A stretch of DNA of 64,000 nt from DASYTH01 sp035762905 (GTDB lineage: Bacteria; Actinomycetota; Actinomycetes; Mycobacteriales; Pseudonocardiaceae): NCBI RefSeq assembly GCF_035762905.1, contig NZ_DASUCC010000084.1, forward strand, positions 34,239-98,238, given 5' to 3'. Both the position numbers and the translations under genes were made by a program. The notes below the pieces were generated by a model, which was not told the DNA's origin, did not search any database, and saw nothing but the letters and a program-made list of their open reading frames with translations. Below, piece by piece: positions 1-9,174 of this stretch; position 1 is the stretch's first letter; every line of letters begins with the position of its first letter.

Positions 1-1593
1 CAGTGGGGTCCGCCGTCCAACTGGAACCCGATCATGAACTGGACCTACGCGACCGGTACCCTCGGCTACGTCTACGAGACGCTGTTCCTCTACGACCCGC
101 AGGCCGACAAGTACGAGCCGTGGCTCGCCGAGAGCGGCGGCTGGACCAGCGACACCACCTACGAGGTCAAGCTGCGCGACGGCATCACCTGGACCGACGG
201 CAAGCCGCTGACCGCCGCGGACGTGGTGTTCACCGCGGAGTTGGGCAAGCGGATGAAGGCCGTCCCGTACAGCAACCTGTGGAACTTCCTGCAGAGCGCC
301 GAGGCATCGGACGACCGGACGGTCAGGTTCACCTTCGGCGCCGCGCCGAACTACCAGCAGTGGGCCAACTGGATCTACTTCAACGCGATCGTGCCCAAGC
401 ACCTGTGGGAGAGCAAGTCCGAGCAGGACGTGACCGCGGGCGCCAACGAGAACCCGGTCGGCACCGGTCCGTACAAGTACCAGACCCACGACCAGGACCG
501 GCAGGTCTGGGTGAAGAACGACAGCTGGTGGGGCAAGGAGAAGCTCAACCTGGACGTCAAACCCAAGTACATCGTGGACATCGTCAACTCCAGCAACGAG
601 GCCGCGCTCGGCCTGCTGCTGCAGGGCGGCATCGACCTGTCCAACAACTTCCTGCCCGGCATCGCCACCCTGGTCAAGGGCGGTTACAAGCTGCAGACCT
701 ACTTCCCGGAAGCTCCGTTCATGCTCTCGGCCAACACCACCTGGCTGGTGCTGAACACCAAGAAGAAGCCGATGGACGACGCGGCGTTCCGCCGGGCGCT
801 GGCCAACTCGATCGACGTCAACAAGATCGTCAACGGCGTGTACGGCCAGATCGTGCGACCGGCCAACCCCACCGGCCTGCTGCCGATCTGGGACAAGTAC
901 ATCGACCAGGGCGTGGTTTCCGAGCTGGGCTTCGGCTTCGACACCAACAAGGCCAAGTCCATCCTGGCCGGCGCCGGATACCGGGACACCAACGGCGACG
1001 GCCTGGTCGAGGCGCCGGACGGCTCGCCGATCGAGCTCAGCCTGGCCGTGCCGACCGGATGGACCGACTGGCAGGAGGCGATCCGGGTGGTCGCCGAGGG
1101 CGCCAAGGCGGCCGGCATCAACATCAAGACCGAGTTCCCGGCCGACACCGCCATCCAGGACATGCGGGCCAGCGGCGGCTTCGACATGATCCTGAACAAC
1201 GAGCGCCAGATCGACAACACGCCGTGGACCTACTACGACTACGTGTTCCGGTTGCCGGTTCAGGAGAAGCAGACCACGGTCAACTTCGGCCGGTACGAGA
1301 ACCAGCAGGCTTGGGACCTGGTCAACCAGCTGGACAAGACCAAGATCGAAGACGTCGACGGGATGAAGCGGATCACCGCGCAGCTGCAACGCGTCCAGCT
1401 CGCCGAGATGCCGGTTATTCCGTTGTGGTACAACGGTTTGTGGTCTCAGGTCAGTAACGCGGTGTGGACCAACTGGCCGGCGGCGACGGACAACGCGCCG
1501 AAGTACCTGCCGACCACCTGGCGCGGCTACCTGCAGCGCGGCTCGATCAAGATGCTGGCCGACCTGAAGCCCGCACCGCCGGCGAACAAGTAG
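1..1593 (+). CDS. ABC transporter substrate-binding protein, family 5 (partial, N-terminus missing)
   Basis: The frame is open through base 1, so the signal peptide and lipobox lie outside the window; 530 residues are visible. The segments YETLFLYDP and DGITWTDGKPLTAADVVFT, and the late LAEMPVIPLWYNGLWSQV, are typical of OppA/DppA-type extracellular binding proteins (SBP_bac_5), which capture peptides or, in some lineages, oligosaccharides outside the membrane and deliver them to the permeases. Four further importer genes follow within 45 bases each. The adjacent beta-mannosidase suggests an oligosaccharide ligand, because family 5 importers of beta-mannosides and cellobiose are known from Thermotoga. 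That assignment is inferred from context, not from the protein itself. Confidence 0.93.
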   Translation, partial: QWGPPSNWNPIMNWTYATGTLGYVYETLFLYDPQADKYEPWLAESGGWTSDTTYEVKLRDGITWTDGKPLTAADVVFTAELGKRMKAVPYSNLWNFLQSAEASDDRTVRFTFGAAPNYQQWANWIYFNAIVPKHLWESKSEQDVTAGANENPVGTGPYKYQTHDQDRQVWVKNDSWWGKEKLNLDVKPKYIVDIVNSSNEAALGLLLQGGIDLSNNFLPGIATLVKGGYKLQTYFPEAPFMLSANTTWLVLNTKKKPMDDAAFRRALANSIDVNKIVNGVYGQIVRPANPTGLLPIWDKYIDQGVVSELGFGFDTNKAKSILAGAGYRDTNGDGLVEAPDGSPIELSLAVPTGWTDWQEAIRVVAEGAKAAGINIKTEFPADTAIQDMRASGGFDMILNNERQIDNTPWTYYDYVFRLPVQEKQTTVNFGRYENQQAWDLVNQLDKTKIEDVDGMKRITAQLQRVQLAEMPVIPLWYNGLWSQVSNAVWTNWPAATDNAPKYLPTTWRGYLQRGSIKMLADLKPAPPANK

Positions 1594-1636
1594 CGCACTC
1601 GCCCACCCCGGCCCGCAACCGCGACGAGGAGGTCAC

Positions 1637-2632
1637 GTGCGGCGGTACTTCGCGCGCAAGCTGCTCATCTACCTGCTCACCTTCTTCGTCGCGGTGACGA
1701 TCAACTGGATGATCCCCCGGTTCATGCCGGGGGATCCCATCGAGAGCATGCTCACCCGGGCCGGGGTGCGTACGCCGGAGTCCGCCGAGGCCATGCGGGA
1801 GTACTTCAACAGCCTGTTCGGCCTGGACACTCCGATCCTGGAGCAGTACTTCTCGTTCTGGTCGGGGTTGCTGCGCGGCGACCTCGGCCTGAGCCTGTGG
1901 CTGTTCCCGCAGGAGGTCACCACGGTGATCCTGAACGCGGTGCCGTACACGCTGGCGCTGCTGATCCCGGCGATCCTGCTCAGCTACTGGGCGGGAAACA
2001 GGTTCGGCGCCTACGCGGCCCGGCGCAAGGTGATGGACAACGCCGTGCTGCCGGTCTGGTACGTGCTGACCGCAACGCCCTACATGTGGCTGGCCATCCT
2101 GCTGGCCTGGAGCCTCGGCATCGTCGCCGGGTTCTTCCCGGTCGCAGGCGGCTACAGCTTTCTGCTCGCCCCGTCGTTCTCCTTCGAGTTCATCGCCAGC
2201 CTGATCGCCCACTGGTTCCTGCCGTTCCTGTCGCTGTTCCTGGTCGCGTTCGGCGGCTGGGCGATCGGGATGCGCAACCTGATCATCTACGAGTTGGAGT
2301 CGGACTACTCGAACTACCTGCGGGCGCTCGGCGCGCCCGGCAAGCTGGTCCGGGACTACGCCTACCGCAACGCCCGGCTGCCGCAGATCACCGGCCTCGC
2401 CCTGCAACTCGGGGTGATCGTCGGCGGCGCGGTGGTCACCGAGATCGTGTTCTCCTATCCCGGGCTCGGCTACCTGGTGCTCAAGGCGATCGAGAGCGGC
2501 GACTTCTTCCTGCTGCAGGGCGTGTTCCTGTTCATCGTGATCGGCGTGCTGGTCGCCAACTTCATCGTCGACATCGTCTATGTGCTGGTCGATCCGCGCA
2601 CCAGGGTCGGAATGGGAGGGACGGACGCATGA
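1637..2632 (+). CDS. ABC transporter permease (DppB/OppB type)
   Basis: 331-residue integral membrane protein with about six hydrophobic segments. The N-terminal segment (LLIYLLTFFVAVTINWMIPRFMPGDP) has the typical DppB/OppB start, and the cytoplasmic EAA-type loop is near YRNARLPQITGLALQLG (about residues 243-259). The GTG start at 1637 follows a clear GAGGAGG ribosome site. It pairs with the next permease to form the channel of the importer. Its TGA overlaps the ATG of the next gene (ATGA), so the two are translationally coupled. Substrate specificity cannot be read from this protein. Confidence 0.92.
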   Translation: MRRYFARKLLIYLLTFFVAVTINWMIPRFMPGDPIESMLTRAGVRTPESAEAMREYFNSLFGLDTPILEQYFSFWSGLLRGDLGLSLWLFPQEVTTVILNAVPYTLALLIPAILLSYWAGNRFGAYAARRKVMDNAVLPVWYVLTATPYMWLAILLAWSLGIVAGFFPVAGGYSFLLAPSFSFEFIASLIAHWFLPFLSLFLVAFGGWAIGMRNLIIYELESDYSNYLRALGAPGKLVRDYAYRNARLPQITGLALQLGVIVGGAVVTEIVFSYPGLGYLVLKAIESGDFFLLQGVFLFIVIGVLVANFIVDIVYVLVDPRTRVGMGGTDA

Positions 2633-3582
2633 TCATCCCCGACGAGACCGGCCGTCCGGACGAGTCGCCGATCTCCGAGCCGACCCCGGTGGTGGCGGCG
2701 GTGCCCGGCATCGGCGGCGTGCCCGGCGCTGTCCGGGTGATCCGGCGCGAGGCGGTGTACTTCGCCCTGCGCAACAAGAAGCTCGTCGGCGGGCTGACCG
2801 TCGTGCTGGTGTTCCTGCTGGTCGGGCTGTTCGGTCCGGTGTTCACCGGGCCGGATCCCTTGGCCTACGTCGGACCGCCGGCACAGGCTCCGTCCGGGGA
2901 GTACTGGTTCGGCACCACCACGTTCGGGCAGGACGTGTTCGGCCAGTTCGCGCACGGCCTGCGGGCAACGTTCTTCGTCGGGTTCTTCGCCGGGCTGCTG
3001 GCCGCGGTGCTTGGCATGCTGGTCGGGTTCACCGCCGGCTACCGCGGCGGGCTGGTCGACGAGGTGCTCAACATGATCACCAACATCGTGCTGGTGCTGC
3101 CGGTGCTGGCCGTGCTGCTGATCATCGCGGCCTACCTCGAGGTGCGCAGCGTCCAGGTCCAGGCCCTGATCATCGGGGTGTTCTCCTGGCCGTGGGTGGC
3201 AAGGGCGGTCCGGGCGCAGACACTTACCTTGCGCGCCAGGGAGTTCGTCGACCTGGCCCGGCTCTCCGGTGCGCCGGTGCGCCGGATCGTGTTCCGGGAG
3301 ATCGCCCCGAACATGGCCTCCTACCTGTTCATGGTCTTCATCCTGCTGTTCGGCGGGGCGGTGCTGTTCGCCGCGACGCTGGACTTCATCGGGCTCGGCC
3401 CGACGGACGGAATCTCGCTCGGCCTGATGCTGAACTACTCGGTCAAGTGGAGCGCGCTGCATCTGGGTCTGTGGTGGTGGTTCATCCCGCCGGGACTGGG
3501 CATCACGGCCATCGTCGGCGCGCTCTACATCATGAACGTCGGCCTGGACGAGGTGTTCAACCCCAAGTTGAGGGAGATGTAG
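2629..3582 (+). CDS. ABC transporter permease (DppC/OppC type)
   Basis: 317-residue permease starting at the ATG that overlaps the stop of the preceding permease. A cytosolic N-terminal extension (about 40 residues) leads into a first membrane segment (LVGGLTVVLVFLLVGLFGPV), followed by the family's short extracytoplasmic part with DPLAYVGPPAQAPSGEYWFG, matching the OppC_N plus BPD_transp_1 layout. The EAA loop lies at about SGAPVRRIVFREIAPNM. The open frame continues far upstream, but that extension is a shadow of the first permease. It acts with the other permease and two ATPases as one importer. Confidence 0.92.
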   Translation: MIIPDETGRPDESPISEPTPVVAAVPGIGGVPGAVRVIRREAVYFALRNKKLVGGLTVVLVFLLVGLFGPVFTGPDPLAYVGPPAQAPSGEYWFGTTTFGQDVFGQFAHGLRATFFVGFFAGLLAAVLGMLVGFTAGYRGGLVDEVLNMITNIVLVLPVLAVLLIIAAYLEVRSVQVQALIIGVFSWPWVARAVRAQTLTLRAREFVDLARLSGAPVRRIVFREIAPNMASYLFMVFILLFGGAVLFAATLDFIGLGPTDGISLGLMLNYSVKWSALHLGLWWWFIPPGLGITAIVGALYIMNVGLDEVFNPKLREM

Positions 3583-3585
3583 CCG

Positions 3586-4536
3586 ATGACATTGCGGGTC
3601 ACCGGCCTCAAGGTCTACTACCGGACGCTGCGCGGGGACGTGCGGGCGCTTGACGACGTCACGTTCGGCGTGGAGGACGGCGAGATCATGGGCGTGGCCG
3701 GGGAGTCCGGCTGCGGGAAGTCCACCCTGGGCAAGAGCCTGATCCGGCTGGACGGGCGGATGCGCTACGTCGAGGGCCGGGTCGACCTGGACTACAAGGA
3801 ACTGCCCATCTGGGACGACGCGGACATGAACGACTTCCGGTACAAGGAGGTCTCGCTGATCCCGCAGTACGCGATGAGCGCGCTGAACCCGACCCGCAAG
3901 ATCGGCCTGATGGTGCGGGACCTGTTGGAGTCCCGGGGCATCCCGTTCGACACGGTGTCCGCCGAGCTGGAGCGCAGGCTCGGGCTGGTCGGGCTGGACC
4001 GGGAGGTGCTCGGCCGCTACCCGATCGAGCTGTCCGGCGGGATGAAGCAGCGCGCGGTCATGGTGCTCGCCACGCTGCTCAACCCGTCGCTGCTGATCGC
4101 CGACGAGATCACCTCGGCGCTGGACGTGTCCACCCAGCGCGCGGTCGCCGAGGCGCTGGTCGGCTTCCGGGACAACGGGTTCGTGGACAGCCTGATCGTG
4201 ATCACGCACGACATCTCGCTGGTGTACCAGATCGCCGACACGATCATGGTGATGTACGCGGGAAAGCTGGCCGAGAAGGCGCCGACCGACGTGCTGGTCA
4301 ACTCGCCTCGGCACCCGTACACCCAGCTGCTGATCTCCTCGCTGCCCGAGGTTGGCGTGCGCTACGAGGGCAAGCGGCTGAGCGGGATTCCGGGCAGCCC
4401 GCCCGCGCTGCTCAACCCGCCGTCTGGCTGCCGGTTCCGGGACCGCTGCCCGGTCGCGTTCGACAAGTGCGGCGAGGAGCCGCCGTTCGTCGAGATCGGG
4501 CCGGACCACTTCGCCGCCTGCTGGAGGGCCTCGTAG
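3586..4536 (+). CDS. ABC transporter ATP-binding protein (DppD/OppD type)
   Basis: 316-residue ATPase of an oligopeptide/oligosaccharide importer. Walker A is GESGCGKST (about residues 40-48), the signature loop is LSGGMKQRA, Walker B is LLIADEI followed by TSALDVSTQ, and the switch His is in VITHD. The C-terminal oligo_HPY extension has PHPYTQLL-like RHPYTQLLISSLPEV and a Cys-rich tail (CRFRDRCPVAFDKC) typical of OppD/DppD. It starts 3 nt after the permease stop and is followed 2 nt later by its partner ATPase. It hydrolyses ATP at the inner face of the membrane. Confidence 0.92.
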   Translation: MTLRVTGLKVYYRTLRGDVRALDDVTFGVEDGEIMGVAGESGCGKSTLGKSLIRLDGRMRYVEGRVDLDYKELPIWDDADMNDFRYKEVSLIPQYAMSALNPTRKIGLMVRDLLESRGIPFDTVSAELERRLGLVGLDREVLGRYPIELSGGMKQRAVMVLATLLNPSLLIADEITSALDVSTQRAVAEALVGFRDNGFVDSLIVITHDISLVYQIADTIMVMYAGKLAEKAPTDVLVNSPRHPYTQLLISSLPEVGVRYEGKRLSGIPGSPPALLNPPSGCRFRDRCPVAFDKCGEEPPFVEIGPDHFAACWRAS

Positions 4537-4538
4537 CC

Positions 4539-5495
4539 ATGTTGCGACTGGACGGGATCTCGAAGTCGTTCCGGATCGGCGTGCTCGGCAGCCGGTACGT
4601 GCCCGCGGTGCGGGACGTGAGCTTCGAGCTGCGGCCGGGCGAGGTGGTCTCGCTGATCGGGGAGAGCGGCAGCGGCAAGACCACGATCGGCCGGATGGTG
4701 CTGCGCCTGCTCCCGGTCAGCCGGGGGACGATCACGTTCGACGGCAAGGACATCGCGGCGTTCCACGGGCGCGGGCTGAAGGACTACTACCGCACCGTGC
4801 AGGGCGTGTTCCAGGACCCGTTCAGCTCCTACAACCCGGTGTTCAAGGCGGACCGGGTGTTCGCCATGATCCGCACCGGATACTTTCCCCGGATCCGCGA
4901 CGCGGTCTGGCGCGAGAAGGTCGAGGATGCCCTGATCGCGGTCCGGCTGCGGCCCGAGACGGTGCTGGACAAGTACCCGCACCAGCTCTCCGGCGGCCAG
5001 CTGCAGCGCCTGCTGATCGCCAGGGCGCTGCTGCTGGACATCAAGCTGCTGGTGGCCGACGAGATCATCAGCATGCTCGACGCGTCCACCCGGATCGACG
5101 TGCTGAACCTGTTGGGCGACCTCAAGGAACGCGGCCTCGCCATCCTGTTCATCACCCACGACCTGGCCCTCGGCAACTACGTCAGCGACCAGACGGTGAT
5201 CCTGCGCCGGGGCAACGTGGTCGAGGCCGGCGCGACCGGCGCCGTGTTCGGCAATCCCACCCACCCGTACACCCGGCGGCTGCTGTCCTCGGTGCCGCAG
5301 CTGCACCGGAAGTGGGAGCAGGTCGAGTCGGAGCTGTCCGGTGTGGCCGGCCGGTGCCCGGTGCACACGGCGAACGACGCGGGCGCCGCGCTGGCCGAGG
5401 TGTCCGACGACCACCGGGTCGCCTGCCTCGCCCTCGGCGAGGACCGGCCGTGCCCCGACTCGGCCGCGGTCAGCGCCGGGACAGCAGGTCGTTGA
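4539..5495 (+). CDS. ABC transporter ATP-binding protein (DppF/OppF type)
   Basis: 318-residue second ATPase of the importer. Walker A is GESGSGKTT, the signature is LSGGQLQRL, Walker B is LLVADEI, and a His switch lies in FITHD. The C-terminal THPYTRRLLSSVPQL extension is of the oligo_HPY type. I chose the ATG at 4539, just past the stop of the previous ATPase; the longer open frame to 4467 runs inside that gene. The last 26 bases overlap the 3' end of the convergent beta-mannosidase gene, so there is no terminator between them. Confidence 0.92.
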   Translation: MLRLDGISKSFRIGVLGSRYVPAVRDVSFELRPGEVVSLIGESGSGKTTIGRMVLRLLPVSRGTITFDGKDIAAFHGRGLKDYYRTVQGVFQDPFSSYNPVFKADRVFAMIRTGYFPRIRDAVWREKVEDALIAVRLRPETVLDKYPHQLSGGQLQRLLIARALLLDIKLLVADEIISMLDASTRIDVLNLLGDLKERGLAILFITHDLALGNYVSDQTVILRRGNVVEAGATGAVFGNPTHPYTRRLLSSVPQLHRKWEQVESELSGVAGRCPVHTANDAGAALAEVSDDHRVACLALGEDRPCPDSAAVSAGTAGR

Positions 5496-7902
5496 CGCAG
5501 CGCAGCACCGGCGGCCCGGTGAGCGCGGCCAGGTCGAGCTGCCCGGCGGTGTGCACCCGGAACGTCGCGGACTCGCCGGGCAGCAGGGTGCGCAGCATGT
5601 CGTCCACGGTCGCCGACGGGTCCAGCCGGTCCGGGAACAACGCCACGTCGCGCAGCAGGGTGCCGGCCGTGACGGTGATCTCCACGCCGGTGTGGGTGGC
5701 CACGATCCTGGTGTCGTAGCGGGGTTCGGGCAGCGCGAGGTCGACGTCCTCGGCGAAGAAGTGGTACCGCCGGGTGCCGGGGGCGGACACGGTCAGCAGC
5801 TCGGTGGCCGGGTCGTCCGGGCGGCCCACCTCGTCGGGCAGCCGCAGCCGCAGCGCGCCGCGGGCCGGCACCGCGAGCCCGAACGTGGCCGTGGCCTTCG
5901 GATCGCCGGTGAACGTGACCCGGGCGACGGAGATCTCGCCGGTCCATTCGGTCCCGGTGTCGTTCACCGCTACCACCGCGAGGCCGGTACCGTCCGGCCG
6001 CACGGTCAGCAGCCGGTCGGCGAACGCGCGCCGGATCGTGTACCACAGCGGCTTTCGCCGCCCGTCGCCGTCCACCGCGGCCCAGGAGATCACCGGCCAG
6101 CAGTCGTTGAGCTGCCACACCAGGGCGCCGGTGCACAGCGGGTGCAACGCGCGCAGGTGCTCGACGCCGAACTGGATCGCCCGGGCCTGGTTGAGCTGGG
6201 TGGCCCAGTGCCAGTCGTCGAAAGTGGCCGGCTCCGGCAGGTGGCCGGACAGGCCGCGGCGCAGCTTTCCGTTGCCATCCTCGGCTTTCTGCCGGTGCAG
6301 CACGGCGGGGGAGGCCACGTCGAGCGGCCCGGCGGTGATCGCCCGGCGCAGCGTGGCGTGCGCCGGCGGACCCTGGAACCCGAACTCCGCGACGAACCGC
6401 GGCCGGTAGCTGGCGTAGTGCGTGTAGTCGTGGGTGTTCCAGACGTCCCAGATGTGCGTGCTGCCGTGGGCCGGGTCGTTCGGGTGCAGGTCGGGCCGGC
6501 CGGAGTACGGGCTGCCCGGCCAGTACGGCCGGGTCGGGTCCAGCTCGGCGACGATCCGGGGGAGCACCTCGAGGTAGTAGCCGGCGCCCCAGGTGCGGCC
6601 GGCCAGCCGGGGAACCCAGTCCCAGTCGGCGTGTCCCCAGATGTTCTCGTTGTTTCCGGTCCACAGCACCAGGCTGGGGTGCGCGGCCAGCCGCACCACC
6701 TGCTCGCGGGCCTCGGCCGCGACCTCGGCGGCGATCGGCTCCTCTTCCGGATAGGCCGCGCAGGCGAACAGAAAGTCCTGCTGCACCAGGATTCCCAGCT
6801 CGTCGGCCAGGTCATAGAACTCCGCGCTCTCGTACCGGCCGCCGCCCCAGACCCGCAGGAAGTTCGCGCCCGCACCGATCGCCTGGCCGAACCGGGCGGC
6901 ATAGCGGGCGCGGTCGACCCGATGCGGAAAGCAGTCGTCCGGGATCCAGTTGAACCCGCGCACGGAGACCGGGCGGTCGTTGACCACGATGCCGAACGGG
7001 GTCCCGTCGGCGTCCGGCGTGGTGTCCAGCCGCACCGAGCGGAAGCCGATCCGCCGTCTCCAGCGGTCCAGCCGGTTGCCGGCCTCGTCGGCCAGCGTGA
7101 CGTCGAGGTCGTAGCGGTGCTGGTCGCCGTGTCCCCTCGGCCACCAGCGCCGCACCTTGGGCACGGCCAGCCGAAGCGTCGCGGTGTGCTCGCCGGGCGG
7201 CACGGTCGCGGTCGCTTCTTCGCCGGAGACCGTGGCGGTGAGCGTCACGGGCACGTCGCCGGCGCGCTCCAGTCCGATGTGGAGCACGACGTGACCGACG
7301 TCACCATCCACGGTCGCCAGCGGCCGGACGTGGTCCAGCCGCGCGGTGTTCCAGGCGTGCAGCCCGATCGGTTGCCAGATACCCGCGGTGACCAGCCGCG
7401 GGCCCCAGTCCCAGCCGAAGTTGCAGGCCATCTTCCGGATGAAGTTGAACGGGTCGGGATAGGCGTTCGGCCGGTCGCCGAGCGCCTGCCGCAGCGCCTC
7501 GGCGTGGCGCAGCGCCGAGCCGAACCGGATCGTCAGGGTGTTGGCGCCGGGGGCGAGGTGGCGCCGCACGTCGAACCGGTAGGACCGGTGCATGTTCGCG
7601 GTCCGGCCGACCGCGGTGCCGTTGACCGAGATCGTGGCGACCGTGTCCAGTCCGGCGCACACCAGGTCGGTGCGCTGCGCGGGGTCACCGGCCCAGTCGA
7701 AGTCGAGCCGGTAGGTCCAGTCCGCGTGACCGATCCAGTCGAGCGTGTCCTCATTGGCGTCGAGGTACGGGTCGGGGATGATCCCAGCGGCGAGGAGGTC
7801 GGTGTGCACGCAACCCGGCACGATGGCGGGTACTCCGGCGACGCCGTGCTCGTCGGGCCCGGTAAGGGACCAGCCGTGGTGCAACGGGCGGTAGCTGGTC
7901 AA
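5470..7902 (-). CDS. Beta-mannosidase, glycoside hydrolase family 2
   Basis: 810-residue GH2 enzyme with beta-mannosidase features: an N-terminal jelly-roll sugar-binding domain (VPGCVHTDLLAAGIIPDPY, DWTYRLDFDW), a central Ig-like domain, then the TIM barrel with FNWIPDDCFPHRV and LRVWGGGRYE. The proposed acid/base is Glu419 in WTGNNEN and the nucleophile Glu506 in VAEFGFQG. No signal peptide is visible, so it should act in the cytoplasm on imported beta-1,4-manno-oligosaccharides, releasing mannose. Length and motifs match the family. It lies convergent to the importer and divergent from the LacI regulator, which suggests one mannoside-use locus. Confidence 0.9.
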   Translation of the reverse strand: MTSYRPLHHGWSLTGPDEHGVAGVPAIVPGCVHTDLLAAGIIPDPYLDANEDTLDWIGHADWTYRLDFDWAGDPAQRTDLVCAGLDTVATISVNGTAVGRTANMHRSYRFDVRRHLAPGANTLTIRFGSALRHAEALRQALGDRPNAYPDPFNFIRKMACNFGWDWGPRLVTAGIWQPIGLHAWNTARLDHVRPLATVDGDVGHVVLHIGLERAGDVPVTLTATVSGEEATATVPPGEHTATLRLAVPKVRRWWPRGHGDQHRYDLDVTLADEAGNRLDRWRRRIGFRSVRLDTTPDADGTPFGIVVNDRPVSVRGFNWIPDDCFPHRVDRARYAARFGQAIGAGANFLRVWGGGRYESAEFYDLADELGILVQQDFLFACAAYPEEEPIAAEVAAEAREQVVRLAAHPSLVLWTGNNENIWGHADWDWVPRLAGRTWGAGYYLEVLPRIVAELDPTRPYWPGSPYSGRPDLHPNDPAHGSTHIWDVWNTHDYTHYASYRPRFVAEFGFQGPPAHATLRRAITAGPLDVASPAVLHRQKAEDGNGKLRRGLSGHLPEPATFDDWHWATQLNQARAIQFGVEHLRALHPLCTGALVWQLNDCWPVISWAAVDGDGRRKPLWYTIRRAFADRLLTVRPDGTGLAVVAVNDTGTEWTGEISVARVTFTGDPKATATFGLAVPARGALRLRLPDEVGRPDDPATELLTVSAPGTRRYHFFAEDVDLALPEPRYDTRIVATHTGVEITVTAGTLLRDVALFPDRLDPSATVDDMLRTLLPGESATFRVHTAGQLDLAALTGPPVLRCVNDLLSRR

Positions 7903-8002
7903 CCGGCGGCCCCCTCGTGCTTAACCGAAAAAGTTCAGGTCAATGCTAGAGTTCGCCGCCTGTCGTGGCAATGTTGACAAACACGGTTCAGTGGAGGTGG
8001 GC
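7903..8002. promoter_or_regulatory. Divergent promoter region between beta-mannosidase and LacI gene
   Basis: This 100-base gap separates divergent starts. It holds an AT-richer patch (7919-7950) with a TTAACCG half-site at 7921, resembling one half of the palindrome found after the LacI gene. A good ribosome site (GGAGGTGG) precedes the LacI ATG at 8003. No complete palindrome was found here, so an operator is only suspected. Confidence 0.35.
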
Positions 8003-9043
8003 ATGCGCCGGCCGACGATCGCGGACATCGCGCGCCGCGCGGGCGTGTCCAAGGGCGCGGTGTCCTACGCACTCAACGACCGGCCCGGCGTCTCGTCGGA
8101 CACCCGGCAGCGGATCCTGGCCATCGCCGAGGAGATCGGCTGGCGGCCGAACAGCGCCGCCCGGGCGCTGTCCGGCGCCGCGGCCAACGCGATCGGGCTG
8201 GCGATCCGCCGGCCGGCGCGGGTGCTCGGCATCGAGCCGTTCTTCATGGAGCTGGTCAGCGGCATGGAAGCGGTGCTGTCCGAGGCCGGCTCCGCGCTGA
8301 TGCTGCAGGTGGTCGGCGACGTGGACACCGAGCTGGCGCTGTACCGGCGGTGGTGGGGCGAGCGGCGCATCGACGGGGCGATCCTGACCGACCTGCGGGC
8401 CGGCGACCCCCGGGTGGGCCTGCTCGAGGAGCTGGGCCTGCCCGCGGTGATCGTCGGCGGTCCGACCGGCGTCGGCACGCTGCCGCACTGCTGGGCCGAC
8501 GAGACCGTGACCGTGACCGAGACGGTCGGCTACCTGGCCGCGCTCGGCCACCGGCGGATCGGCCGGGTCGCCGGGATGCCGGATCTGCTGCACACCCGGC
8601 ATCGGGACTCCGCGTTCCGCACGGTCGGCGAGACCCTCGGGGTGGACACGTCGGCGGTGATCTCCACCGACTACACCGGCGAGGAGGGGGCGCACGCCAC
8701 CCGCACGATGCTCTCCGCGGCCGCCCGGCCGACCGCGATCCTGTTCGACAACGACATCATGGCCGTCGCCGGGCTGTCCGTGGCGCACGAGATGGGCCTG
8801 GCGGTGCCGCGTGACCTGTCCATCGTGGCGTGGGACGACTCGCCGCTGTGCCAGGTGCTCCACCCCCCGCTCACGGCCCTGACCTGGGACATTCCCGCCT
8901 ACGGCGCCCGCGCCGCCGAGCTGCTGCGTCAGGTGATCGCCGAGGCGGAGCGGGCCGAGGCCGGCGTCGCCGATTCGGGGCACAGCGTGCAGGTCGCCCA
9001 TCCCCGGCTGACCCCGCGGGGGAGCACCGCGCCGCCTGCTTAA
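8003..9043 (+). CDS. LacI-family transcriptional regulator
   Basis: 346-residue regulator. The N-terminal helix-turn-helix and hinge helix are canonical (TIADIARRAGVSKGAVSYAL, then RPGVSSDTRQRIL and GWRPNSAARALSG). The rest is the periplasmic-binding-protein-like effector domain (GLAIRRPARVLGIEPFF, ending with SIVAWDDSPLCQVLHPPLTAL). I chose the ATG at 8003 because of its GGAGGTGG ribosome site; an in-frame ATG at 7943 adds 20 residues of poor quality. It is divergent from the beta-mannosidase and probably represses it in response to a mannoside. The effector is inferred from context only. Confidence 0.92.
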   Translation: MRRPTIADIARRAGVSKGAVSYALNDRPGVSSDTRQRILAIAEEIGWRPNSAARALSGAAANAIGLAIRRPARVLGIEPFFMELVSGMEAVLSEAGSALMLQVVGDVDTELALYRRWWGERRIDGAILTDLRAGDPRVGLLEELGLPAVIVGGPTGVGTLPHCWADETVTVTETVGYLAALGHRRIGRVAGMPDLLHTRHRDSAFRTVGETLGVDTSAVISTDYTGEEGAHATRTMLSAAARPTAILFDNDIMAVAGLSVAHEMGLAVPRDLSIVAWDDSPLCQVLHPPLTALTWDIPAYGARAAELLRQVIAEAERAEAGVADSGHSVQVAHPRLTPRGSTAPPA

Positions 9044-9051
9044 ACGGTTAA
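9040..9051. promoter_or_regulatory. LacI-type operator-like palindrome at the end of the regulator gene
   Basis: TTAAACGGTTAA is an imperfect palindrome with a central CG, the usual layout of LacI-family operators (half-sites TTAAAC and TTAACC differ at one base). It includes the stop codon of the LacI gene. Its position downstream of the regulator rather than in a promoter is unusual and lowers confidence. Confidence 0.3.
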
Positions 9052-9065
9052 CCAGTCGGGGTCGT

Positions 9066-9099
9066 GCTCGGCGAGTCCCCGGTTCCAGCTCGGCGAGTC
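9066..9099. repeat. Two direct copies of a 12-mer, 22 bases apart
   Basis: GCTCGGCGAGTC occurs at 9066-9077 and 9088-9099 between two converging genes. The second copy continues into CGGCGAGTCGCCG (9091-9103), a short hairpin that could contribute to termination. The function is unknown. Confidence 0.45.
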
Positions 9100-9174
9100 G
9101 CCGATCGGCGGGCACCCGTACGCACTGGTTCCGGCACCCGGGTCACCGGTTCGCGCCGTTCGGTGCGTGCCCGG

